Source of the DNA: Turneriella parva DSM 21527
GTDB taxonomy: Bacteria; Spirochaetota; Leptospiria; Turneriellales; Turneriellaceae
DNA length: 64,000 bases
Assembly (NCBI RefSeq): GCF_000266885.1
Contig: NC_018020.1
Coordinates: 2,232,001 to 2,296,000 of the forward strand
Direction: 5' to 3'
How positions within the stretch are numbered: the stretch's first letter is position 1; the number at the start of each line of letters is the position of its first letter. The notes below the pieces were generated by a model that searched no databases, was not told the DNA's origin, and saw only the letters and a program-made list of their open reading frames with translations. This document shows positions 29,125 to 36,162 of the stretch, piece by piece. The position numbers and the translations under genes were made by a program.

Positions 29125-29157
29125 TATTATGTCGCATCAGTCTGATGAGACATAATA
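29125..29157. promoter_or_regulatory. 33-bp near-perfect palindrome at the start of the DegT-like gene (operator candidate)
   Basis: Arms 29125-29140 and 29142-29157 match at 15 of 16 positions around one central base; each half carries TATTATGTC-n-CATCAG. The right half contains an ATG (29145) and ends at the preferred ATG (29157). This is typical of a site for a dimeric repressor, but could also fold in the mRNA and hide the start region. The core motif ATTATGTCTC recurs as an inverted pair downstream of the gene. Confidence 0.6.
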
Positions 29158-30290
29158 TGTCAGTAGAAGCTGCAGTATCGGGCGCGACGCAGACGGCGCA
29201 GCGCAACCGTACGATTCAATATTCACGGCCGACGCTGTCGCGCAACGAGTTGCGCTCTGTGCTCGAGTCGCTGGTTTTAGAAGAGGTTTCATTTGGCCAG
29301 GGTGTGCTCAATTTTGAGAAAACATTCGCGCGCACTTTTGACTACCAGCATGCGGCTGCTCTCGATGCTTATACATCCGCTTTTCACATGGCATTGCTGG
29401 CTCTTGAGGTGAAGGCTGGTGACGAGATTATCGCCCCGGTTTCAGCGCCTTTGAATCTGATCGATGCGGCGAACTACACGGGCGCGCAGGTTGTGCTCGT
29501 TGACCTGGCGCGTGATTCGTTTCACGCTGAAGCTGATGCGCTGTTTGCGGCAATCACCGAGCGTACTAAGGCCGTATTCTTGCCATACACTTTTGGTTCT
29601 TATAAGGATTTTCGCCCGTTCTACGAGAAGCTCGAAGCTGCGGGTTTGCGCAAGGGAAAGGAGCGCAAGATTCGCGTGATTGAAGATGTTTCCCATGTGA
29701 TTGGTCATGAGTTTGGCGGCCGTCAGGCGGGCAGTGAAGCTGATATCGCCATCGCAGGTCTGAACGAAGATCATTTGATGACAATTGGTAAGGGCGCTGT
29801 GGTGCTGACCGATTCACACAATCTTTTTTCCATTATTAAAGACCTGCGTGTTCAGGGGGGTAATCGCCCGTATCGCGTGCGGTTTGATTACGCGATTACC
29901 GATTACCAGGCGGCGATGGGGCTTGAGCAGCTGGGCAATTTATCCGCGATTATTGAGCGGCGCCGGCGAATGGGTGTTCTTTACAATGAGGCGATCAAGG
30001 CGAGTCGTCTGAAGACTTTCTTCAGCGCACCTGAATTCGATGTTTGTGGTTCGTTTCCAGTTTTAGGTGAGTCAGAAATTTCTCATACGCAGCGTTATTT
30101 CTCGTCGTTGCAGATTGAAACGCGACGTGTTTTCCCGAACGGGCCACTGCACCACATCATGGCGCTGAATCCGCTTGATTTCCCGAATGCAGAGCGACTG
30201 CACCAGCGCGGTCTGATGTTGCCATTGTACCCGATGTTGAACAAGGCGGCGGTTGAAAAAATTACGGCAGCGATTCGCGGTTTTTATTAA
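29157..30290 (+). CDS. DegT/DnrJ/EryC1-family sugar enzyme with catalytic lysine replaced by histidine
   Basis: A 377-aa protein of the PLP-dependent DegT/DnrJ/EryC1/StrS family, which normally transaminate nucleotide-linked keto-sugars for surface polysaccharides. Visible family features are AAALDAYTSAFHMALLALEV, GDEIIAPV, VIEDVSHVIGHEFGG (Asp177 would contact the pyridine nitrogen) and IGKGAVVLT. The canonical pattern is HxxKxxxxGEGG; here the frame is LNEDHLMTIGKGAV, so the Schiff-base Lys position is His206 and the GEGG is GKGA. His at this position is known from the 3-dehydratase ColD, which uses PMP rather than a lysine-bound PLP, so a dehydratase or a non-catalytic role is possible. 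ATG 29145 would add four residues; 29157 has a weak GAG seven bases upstream. It lies upstream of a heptose enzyme gene. Confidence 0.8.
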   Translation: MSVEAAVSGATQTAQRNRTIQYSRPTLSRNELRSVLESLVLEEVSFGQGVLNFEKTFARTFDYQHAAALDAYTSAFHMALLALEVKAGDEIIAPVSAPLNLIDAANYTGAQVVLVDLARDSFHAEADALFAAITERTKAVFLPYTFGSYKDFRPFYEKLEAAGLRKGKERKIRVIEDVSHVIGHEFGGRQAGSEADIAIAGLNEDHLMTIGKGAVVLTDSHNLFSIIKDLRVQGGNRPYRVRFDYAITDYQAAMGLEQLGNLSAIIERRRRMGVLYNEAIKASRLKTFFSAPEFDVCGSFPVLGESEISHTQRYFSSLQIETRRVFPNGPLHHIMALNPLDFPNAERLHQRGLMLPLYPMLNKAAVEKITAAIRGFY

Positions 30291-30306
30291 GCATAATTCT
30301 TTGCGG

Positions 30307-30325
30307 CTGGCAAATCGCATGCCAG
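30307..30325 (+). terminator. Candidate terminator after the DegT-like gene
   Basis: CTGGCA (30307-30312) pairs with TGCCAG (30320-30325) over a 7-nt loop and is followed by TTT. It begins 17 bp after the stop at 30290. The stem is short, so strength is uncertain. Confidence 0.45.
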
Positions 30326-30332
30326 TTTCGTT

Positions 30333-30396
30333 GCATTATGTCTCTGCCTCGTGTGGAAAGTTGTGCAAAACTTTGCAGCAAGAAGAGACATAGTGC
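30333..30396 (+). other. Long inverted repeat with nested hairpin upstream of the zinc-ribbon/heptose genes
   Basis: Outer arms 30333-30345 and 30384-30396 (GCATTATGTCTCT against AGAGACATAGTGC) pair with one mismatch. Inside, TTGTGCAAA and TTTGCAGCAA form a second stem. The arms repeat the ATTATGTCTC motif of the palindrome at 29125. It lies about 110 bp before the zinc-ribbon ATG, so it may be a structured leader or a pair of operator half sites. Confidence 0.45.
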
Positions 30397-30504
30397 CGAA
30401 AAATGAATAGAGTTGCATCGAATTTTTTCTGATTTCGTCTTTACGTTTCGTTGCGCGTACCGGAAAGTTCTTCTCGTTCTGTTTTGCATCTCACGCAGAT
30501 CAGA

Positions 30505-30702
30505 ATGTTGAAGCAGTTCATGGTAGACAAGCAACAGAAATTTTTTGAGTGTCAAGAGTGCTCGTCTATCGTTGAGCGCGTGTACCAGAACGGCGTTTGC
30601 CGTTCATGCCTGAATCAAAAACTGCAGTCGGTGCGTCTTGTGATCGATCACCACCATGCGCTGAATGGCGCCAGGCAATCATCGGCTTCGTCGCCGTCAT
30701 GA
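30505..30702 (+). CDS. Mini zinc-ribbon protein translationally coupled to the heptose enzyme
   Basis: A protein of about 65 aa (60 if started at the ATG at 30520). It carries CQEC and CRSC separated by 13 residues, the layout of a four-Cys zinc ribbon. The C-terminal part is low-complexity and basic. Its stop codon overlaps the start of the next gene as ATGA at 30699-30702, which suggests translational coupling and a real gene rather than noise. No close family is recognised; it could be a small regulator or simply a coupling ORF. An open frame also extends upstream to a TTG at 30451. Confidence 0.55.
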   Translation: MLKQFMVDKQQKFFECQECSSIVERVYQNGVCRSCLNQKLQSVRLVIDHHHALNGARQSSASSPS

Positions 30703-31718
30703 TTTCAACTTCGTCTTATACGGTCATTCTCGACCGCGACAAGACTATTAATGAAGATCCCGGCTATCTGAACGACCCGGCGAAAGTTTCTTTGATGCCA
30801 CGGGCGGCCGAAGGCATTCGGCTCTTGAATTCTTTTGGCATTGCCATTTTTGTCGCCACAAACCAGTCGGGTGTATCCCGGGGGCTGATTTCTGAACCGC
30901 AGCTTTTGGCCGTTAACGACCGCATTTCGGCGCTTTTGGCGGCAGAGGGCGCGAAAGTCGGGGAGTTTTTTGTTTGCCCCCACGGCGATGCTGATGCATG
31001 CGATTGCCGCAAACCCAAACCGGGCCTAATTGAACAGATCATTACCCGGCACGGGGCTGTGCCGGCGCGCACGTTTCTGGTGGGTGATCGCGCGCGCGAC
31101 CTCGAGTGCGGCGCGGCGATGGGCATGCGGGGCATTCTGGTCGGCTCTGAAGAGACGGTTGTGCCAGAAAATTGTGTTTATCGTGCCAGCGACCTGCACG
31201 ACGCTGCGTCGTTCATTCTTGAGGTTATTTTCGAAGAACATGCAGCCTCGCACTTTTATGAGAACCGCGATAAATTTCTGCCTGAGCTCGAGCGGGTGCG
31301 TGCGGCAGGCAAAAAGGTGGTTTTCACCAACGGCTGTTTTGACCTGCTACACAGCGGGCACGTGCAGCTGTTGGCGCAGGCCCGCGCACTGGGCGATTAT
31401 CTGGTGCTCGGCCTTAACAGCGATCGCTCGGTGAGCGCGCTGAAGGGCCCAGCACGGCCAGTGAACAGCGAACGCGACCGCGCGCGTATTCTGGCGCAGT
31501 TACCCTATATTGACGCGGTCGTTGTTTTTGACGAAGATACGCCGATTGAGCTGATGAAAGCGATTCAGCCTGATATCCAGGTGAAAGGCGGCGACTATGT
31601 GAAAGAAAAGTTGCCTGAATATGAAGTGATGCGCGCGATGGGTAAAGAGATTGTTATCTTGCCGTTTCGCAAAGGCTATTCTACGACCAGTATTTTACAA
31701 CGTGGGGGCAAAGCGTAG
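30699..31718 (+). CDS. Fusion of heptose-1,7-bisphosphate 7-phosphatase (GmhB) and heptose-1-phosphate adenylyltransferase (HldE C-domain)
   Basis: A 339-aa bifunctional enzyme for making ADP-glycero-manno-heptose, the donor for LPS core heptose. Residues about 5-180 are a HAD phosphatase of the GmhB type: VILDRDKTIN supplies the two catalytic Asp (12 and 14), TNQSG is HAD motif II, CPHGDADACDCRKPKPG is the Cys/His zinc loop with the motif III Lys, and GDRARDLECG is motif IV. Residues about 205-335 are a cytidylyltransferase-type domain: VFTNGCFDLLHSGHV with the HxGH motif, GLNSDRSVSALKG, and a C-terminal STTSIL. The usual partner of this domain in HldE is a sugar kinase, so phosphatase plus adenylyltransferase in one chain is an alternative arrangement joining two consecutive-but-one steps. 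The Gly of DRDGT is Lys here. The start at 30699 overlaps the zinc-ribbon stop. Confidence 0.9.
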   Translation: MISTSSYTVILDRDKTINEDPGYLNDPAKVSLMPRAAEGIRLLNSFGIAIFVATNQSGVSRGLISEPQLLAVNDRISALLAAEGAKVGEFFVCPHGDADACDCRKPKPGLIEQIITRHGAVPARTFLVGDRARDLECGAAMGMRGILVGSEETVVPENCVYRASDLHDAASFILEVIFEEHAASHFYENRDKFLPELERVRAAGKKVVFTNGCFDLLHSGHVQLLAQARALGDYLVLGLNSDRSVSALKGPARPVNSERDRARILAQLPYIDAVVVFDEDTPIELMKAIQPDIQVKGGDYVKEKLPEYEVMRAMGKEIVILPFRKGYSTTSILQRGGKA

Positions 31719-31738
31719 CGCCGCGACGCTTTGCCTCC
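31704..31738. terminator. Bidirectional terminator between the heptose fusion and xseA
   Basis: Arms 31704-31716 and 31726-31738 (core GGCAAAGCGT/ACGCTTTGCC) pair at 12 of 13 positions over a 9-nt loop. The stem overlaps the stop of the plus-strand gene (31718) and ends two bases before the xseA stop codon, so it can serve both convergent transcripts. Confidence 0.7.
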
Positions 31739-31739
31739 G

Positions 31740-33017
31740 CTATTTGACACTCGCCTCTATCTCGCCCTTTGCCAGCCGCACACGAATATCGGTACCACTC
31801 TTGAGCGTCGTCGCATCTGTCACGATCTTGTCACCGCTATAGACAACAGAATAACCGCGCTTGAGCGTCGCGAGCGGCGAGTAGGCTTCGAATCGGCCGG
31901 CAGTCGATTCAAATTCGGCGCGCGTGAGCTTGATTTTTTGCGCGGCCAGCACTTCAAGTGGCGTCAGCCGGTTAAGCGCGTTGGCGTGGCTGTTGACGAT
32001 GTTGCGAAAGGTGAAGTTGAGTTTTGATTCGAGCTCGTCGAGAAAATGCGCCTGGTCTTTTACGAGCACGTAAGGTTTTTCCCAGAATTCTTTTGTCGAC
32101 GTGCGCAAGAATCTCTCTTGAAAGAGCTGTAACTTTGCTTCGACGGCGGCAAATGCGCGTTTGAGGTGATTTTCGGCTTTGTACTGCAGGTCTTCAATCA
32201 CGGGAAAGACGGCTCTGGCTGCATCGGTCGGCGTCGCTGCGGCGTAATCGGCGACGTCGTCAGAGATTGGGTGGTCAATCTGGTGGCCGACGGCCGATAC
32301 AACAGCAATGCGGCACGTCGCAATCGCCCGGCAAACTGCCTCGTCGTTAAAGGCCATGAGGTCTTCTGCCGAACCGCCGCCGCGCCCGACGATCACGACA
32401 TCGCAGCGCCATTCCTTTTTTTGAATCTCACTGAGTGCGGCGACAATCGATTGCGGTGCGGCTTCTCCCTGAACCTGCGCGGGCGCGAGCACGATTTCGG
32501 CATGCGGATACCGTTCTTGTACCTGTTTCAGTATGTCACGGTAAGCCGCTGTGCCTGCGCCGGTGACAATGCCGACACGACGGGGCAGCGGCGGCAGTTC
32601 GCGGCGGGTTTCTGGTGTCTTGATTAATCCTTCTTTGAGAAGGCGCTCGCGAATCTGTTGCAATTTTTGCAGCAGGTCACCCGCGCCGATTTTCTGTACG
32701 CGCTTCACTGTGAAGCTGTAAGTTGATTGTGGTGCGTAGATGCCAGTCGTGCCGAGAATTTCGACCTCGAGGCCCATCTTGAGTTCGAAGTCGAGCGGTG
32801 TCTGCGCAAAGCGAAAGTAAGTGCAGCGAATCGTTGGCCGTGGGTTCTGGTTTTTTTGCGAAGAGTCAGAGAGCGTCATGTAGATGTGCCCAGACGAGGC
32901 ATGTTTCTGATAAGAGGTAATCTCGCCTTTTATCCAGACGTCTTGCAGCTCGGGTGAACTCTTGATTTTGGTCTCGATGACCCTGCAGATTTCGGCGACG
33001 GTGTATTGCTGCGGCAC
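31740..33017 (-). CDS. xseA: Exodeoxyribonuclease VII large subunit
   Basis: A 425-aa protein of the usual XseA length. It has an N-terminal OB-fold nucleic-acid binding domain (about 1-110; YTVAEICRVIETKIKSSPEL, then VWIKGEI) and the catalytic domain with RVGIVTGAGTAAYRDIL (family consensus is IGVITSPTGAAIRDIL), DVVIVGRGGGSAEDLMAFND and AVVSAVGHQIDHPISDDVAD. It then has a coiled-coil region and a C-terminal strand with TLKRGYSVV. With XseB it degrades single-stranded DNA in repair. No xseB candidate lies next to it in this window. It diverges from the kinase-phosphatase fusion at 33073; the 55-bp gap holds a palindrome. Confidence 0.96.
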   Translation of the reverse strand: MPQQYTVAEICRVIETKIKSSPELQDVWIKGEITSYQKHASSGHIYMTLSDSSQKNQNPRPTIRCTYFRFAQTPLDFELKMGLEVEILGTTGIYAPQSTYSFTVKRVQKIGAGDLLQKLQQIRERLLKEGLIKTPETRRELPPLPRRVGIVTGAGTAAYRDILKQVQERYPHAEIVLAPAQVQGEAAPQSIVAALSEIQKKEWRCDVVIVGRGGGSAEDLMAFNDEAVCRAIATCRIAVVSAVGHQIDHPISDDVADYAAATPTDAARAVFPVIEDLQYKAENHLKRAFAAVEAKLQLFQERFLRTSTKEFWEKPYVLVKDQAHFLDELESKLNFTFRNIVNSHANALNRLTPLEVLAAQKIKLTRAEFESTAGRFEAYSPLATLKRGYSVVYSGDKIVTDATTLKSGTDIRVRLAKGEIEASVK

Positions 33018-33031
33018 GGGAGTCGCGCAGC

Positions 33032-33066
33032 AGTTGCAAATTGACGCAGCCCGTCAATTTGCAACT
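33032..33066. promoter_or_regulatory. Perfect 15-bp palindrome in the xseA/fusion divergent region
   Basis: Arms 33032-33046 and 33052-33066 are perfectly complementary over a 5-nt loop. It fills most of the 55-bp gap between two divergent starts. The right arm ends within CTGGAGTTATG, directly beside the Shine-Dalgarno of the fusion gene, so as RNA it could limit its translation, and as DNA it could be an operator for both genes. Confidence 0.6.
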
Positions 33067-33072
33067 GGAGTT

Positions 33073-35409
33073 ATGGCCTCTATCCTCATTACGCAATGTT
33101 TGCAGAATGACTTCGTGCGTCTGCTCGATAAGTACGACCCGCTGCCCAACTACCTGCACATCGGTTATGACGAGGCGATGCGTCTGCTCGGCGAGCGCGC
33201 AGAAGAGGGGCCGGTTGCGCAGATTATTCGCTGGGCGTACGAGCAGAGCGAAGACGCGCTGAAGATCATTCATATTCGCGACTGGCACAGCGCTGATGAC
33301 AGTGAACAGCAGAGTCACCTCGAGCAATTTGGCCGCCACTGCCTGGCGAACAGTGAAGGTGCGGATTTCGTATTTACTCGCCAGCTGCCCGCTGCTCATG
33401 CACGCCGCCCTGACATCGTGGTCAACGCTTCAGGGCTCAATGACTTTTACAAAACAGACCTTGCTGAACACCTGACCGAAGCCGGGCAGGGTGAGTCGCT
33501 GCGCATCGGCCTTATCGGCGTCTGGACTGAGGCGAAGATTACCTATCTCGCGTACGAGCTTGTGACGCGTTACCCCAAAATTGAGCTCGTCACGTGCAGC
33601 GCGCTGACGGCGAGCTCTGCGCGCAGCCAGCACTTTATTGCTCTCGATCATCTGAAGCGCATTCTGGGAGTGAAGGTGTTCGACTCGGTTGCGAGCTTCG
33701 CCGAATACCTGGGCGGCACAGGACATGGTTTAACCGCCTCGGCGTATGCCGAGAACCGCCAGCTCGATGCCGCAAAGTTTACGTTCAATATTCCATACGA
33801 TCTCAAAGAAGCCGATGCAAAAATTCTGCACTACCTGTTTCGTGACAGCAAGTCAGCCGACTTCATCTGCCTCGACGGCGGTTTCAGCGGCAACGTGGTG
33901 TTAAAGGCCGAGTCGCGCGATATCTACGGGCAGAAGCAGCAGCCGACCGTCGTCAAGATCGGGCAGCGCGACCCGATTTCGCGCGAGCGTGCCTCATTCG
34001 AGCGCATTCAAGAGGTGCTGGGCAACAGCGCGCCGGCGGTTGTCGACTTCGCCGAATTTGGCGAGCGCGGCGGTATCAAATACCGCTATGCAGCGATGAC
34101 CGACGGCAAGGTAAAAAATTTTCAGAAAGTTTTCGCTGAGAGCAGCGACCTTGAGCAGCTGAAAAAATATCTGCACATTGTCTTTCGCCGGCAGCTCGGC
34201 CGCTTCTACGAGGCTGCCGTACAAGAAAATCTCAATCTGCTCGATTATTACGACTTTAAGCCCAAGTACGCCGATTCGGTGAGGCGCAAATGCGCCGAAC
34301 TCGCAGAGTTTACCTCAGACCGAAAGCTAAAATTAGCTGACGGCATTGAGGTTGAAGACGTATCGAAATTCTACGCAGAAGACTTACTGCATCTGCGCGA
34401 AACGGTCGCGATGCCGCGCTATGTTTCGTGGCTGCACGGCGACCTCAATGGGGCGAACATTATTATCGATGAATCGCAAAACGTGTGGCTCATTGATTTT
34501 TTTCACACGCACCGTGGTCATGCACTCAAAGACCTGATAAAACTCGAGAATGACATTCTTTACATTTTCACGAAAATTAATTCGGCAGACGATCTGCGCC
34601 TTGCCTGTCGCGCAACCGATTGGCTGTTCGAAGTGCACGACCTTGCAGTCGCACCAGATGAACCACCCGCAGAGCTTGCGGCCGATGCGCGTTTTGCGAA
34701 ATCGCTCGCCATCATCGGATATCTGCGATCACTCTACCGCGACATCATTGACCTGGACCGCGATCCGTACCAGTTCTTTGTCGCTGCTGCGCGCTATGCA
34801 ATGCATACGCTTTCTTTTGATGAATGTAATCTTTGGCAGCGCAAGTGGGCGCTCTACGCAGGGGCAATGGCGATTGGCCGGGTGCGGGACGCCCTGACGA
34901 AGAGCGCGAGACTTCGCATCGACTTTATGACAACGACAGGTGAGGCTTCGCCAGAAGGATCTATCGGCCTCACGATTCTGCCCGGCCGTAAAGACCGCGG
35001 CCGCGACCTTGCCGAAGATATTGCCGCCATAAAATCTGCCGGCGTCACTGCGGTGGTCACATTGCTCAGCCATGCCGAGTTTGCCGAGTATGGGGTTGCC
35101 AACCTCTTGGACGCATACCGTGACGCAGGTCTCGAGGTGTTGCACCGCGCGGTGAAAGACCAGGGTGTACCGACCGCCGAGCAGGCAGAGCAGGCGCTGC
35201 AATTTTTGAAGCAAACCACTGACGCCGATAAGAAAGTTCTGATTCACTGCGTCGGTGGCCTCGGCCGCACGGGACTTATCGCCGCGCTCTTTCTGCGCCG
35301 GTACGCGGGCCTTGACGGCGATGAAGCGATGCGCAGGGTGCGGGCTGCCCGATCGCCCCGCGCGATCGAAAACACCGATCAGGAAAACTATGTCAAAAAC
35401 TGGAAATAG
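33073..35409 (+). CDS. Three-domain fusion: inactive isochorismatase-like, APH-like kinase and dual-specificity phosphatase
   Basis: A 778-aa cytoplasmic protein. The start at 33073 is chosen because GGAG stands 4 nt upstream; an open frame continues further upstream but lies inside xseA. Domain 1 (about 1-215) has the isochorismatase/cysteine-hydrolase pattern (LITQCLQNDF, HIRDWHS, LIGVWTEAKITYLAYEL), but the catalytic Asp position of the IDxQNDF motif is Cys and the nucleophile Cys after GV is missing, so it is probably non-catalytic. Domain 2 (about 260-600) is an aminoglycoside-phosphotransferase/kinase fold: PTVVKIG (ATP-binding Lys), HGDLNGANI (His455-Asp457, catalytic loop) and WLIDFFHTHRGHALKDL (metal-binding Asp). 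Domain 3 (about 620-778) is a CDKN3-like dual-specificity phosphatase: LPGRKDRGRDL, general acid in AVKDQGVP and HCVGGLGRTG with Cys726. A kinase and phosphatase on one chain suggests a reversible phosphorylation switch; its substrate is unknown. Confidence 0.8.
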   Translation: MASILITQCLQNDFVRLLDKYDPLPNYLHIGYDEAMRLLGERAEEGPVAQIIRWAYEQSEDALKIIHIRDWHSADDSEQQSHLEQFGRHCLANSEGADFVFTRQLPAAHARRPDIVVNASGLNDFYKTDLAEHLTEAGQGESLRIGLIGVWTEAKITYLAYELVTRYPKIELVTCSALTASSARSQHFIALDHLKRILGVKVFDSVASFAEYLGGTGHGLTASAYAENRQLDAAKFTFNIPYDLKEADAKILHYLFRDSKSADFICLDGGFSGNVVLKAESRDIYGQKQQPTVVKIGQRDPISRERASFERIQEVLGNSAPAVVDFAEFGERGGIKYRYAAMTDGKVKNFQKVFAESSDLEQLKKYLHIVFRRQLGRFYEAAVQENLNLLDYYDFKPKYADSVRRKCAELAEFTSDRKLKLADGIEVEDVSKFYAEDLLHLRETVAMPRYVSWLHGDLNGANIIIDESQNVWLIDFFHTHRGHALKDLIKLENDILYIFTKINSADDLRLACRATDWLFEVHDLAVAPDEPPAELAADARFAKSLAIIGYLRSLYRDIIDLDRDPYQFFVAAARYAMHTLSFDECNLWQRKWALYAGAMAIGRVRDALTKSARLRIDFMTTTGEASPEGSIGLTILPGRKDRGRDLAEDIAAIKSAGVTAVVTLLSHAEFAEYGVANLLDAYRDAGLEVLHRAVKDQGVPTAEQAEQALQFLKQTTDADKKVLIHCVGGLGRTGLIAALFLRRYAGLDGDEAMRRVRAARSPRAIENTDQENYVKNWK

Positions 35410-35412
35410 CGA

Positions 35413-36162
35413 TTATTGCGGTTCGTCTGCCACCACGTGGCAATAGCGGCAGCGCGCTTCGTAGATGCTCTCGGGAAATTCCCTTGGTTTTTCGGCGAAT
35501 AGTTTGTTTTGCGTCAGTTCTTGCGAAGTGCCGACGGTGACCACCTCGGTAAAGAACGATGCGGGTTTATAGATTGGTTTGCCTTCACTATTAACTGAAC
35601 TCAGCGTGAGTTTCTGGCTGTGGTGCGCATCTTGACCGCAAACAACGCAGATCGCGGCGAGTTTCAGCGACTCGTGCGCAATCGCGAGGTATTCGCCGAC
35701 ATTGCGCGAGCCCGACTCTGACCCCGGCGCCGGTGCAATCGGGAAAGGCAGGCGGCGGTAATCTTGGTCGAGCAGCGATAGAATGACGTCGATGCCCTGG
35801 CGTGAAAAGCGGCGCACGAGGTCGATCAGCGAATCGTCGAGAAACTGCGCCTCTTCAATCGCGGCGATGTCGGTGTCGTTCTTTAAAAGGGCCGCAATTT
35901 CGCGCGGGTGCGACACCACGTGTGCCGCTTCACCGACCTGCACGCTTTCGTCCGCTGCCTGTGCGAGAAAGTGGGGCAGAACCTGCGTTGCATGGTAGCG
36001 GTTGTCGATGGCTGGTTTGAAGAGTTGAACCTTTTTGCGCGCAATCTTGGCGCGCCGAACCCGCCGCAGCAGTTCTTCGGTTTTGCCCGAAAACATCGGC
36101 CCGTGAATCACAGAAATTTTCCCCACCGCAGGTTTGTTCTGATCTGGCTGCAACGTTTTCAT
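35413..36162 (-). CDS. tdk: Thymidine kinase (type II)
   Basis: A 249-aa enzyme that phosphorylates thymidine for salvage into dTMP. The P-loop is GPMFSGKT (21-28). Walker B with the catalytic Glu reads AIEEAQFLDD, where most family members have DEAQF; the Glu is kept. The lasso follows as LLDQDYRRLPF and the two zinc Cys pairs are CVVC and CRYC near the C-terminus. Length is slightly above the usual 190-200 aa because of inserts after the lasso (PAPGSESGSRN) and an extended N-terminus. It is the last gene of the cdsA-dxr-proB-tdk operon; its ATG overlaps the proB stop by 4 bp. It converges with the kinase-phosphatase fusion with only 3 bp between the stops. Confidence 0.93.
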   Translation of the reverse strand: MKTLQPDQNKPAVGKISVIHGPMFSGKTEELLRRVRRAKIARKKVQLFKPAIDNRYHATQVLPHFLAQAADESVQVGEAAHVVSHPREIAALLKNDTDIAAIEEAQFLDDSLIDLVRRFSRQGIDVILSLLDQDYRRLPFPIAPAPGSESGSRNVGEYLAIAHESLKLAAICVVCGQDAHHSQKLTLSSVNSEGKPIYKPASFFTEVVTVGTSQELTQNKLFAEKPREFPESIYEARCRYCHVVADEPQ

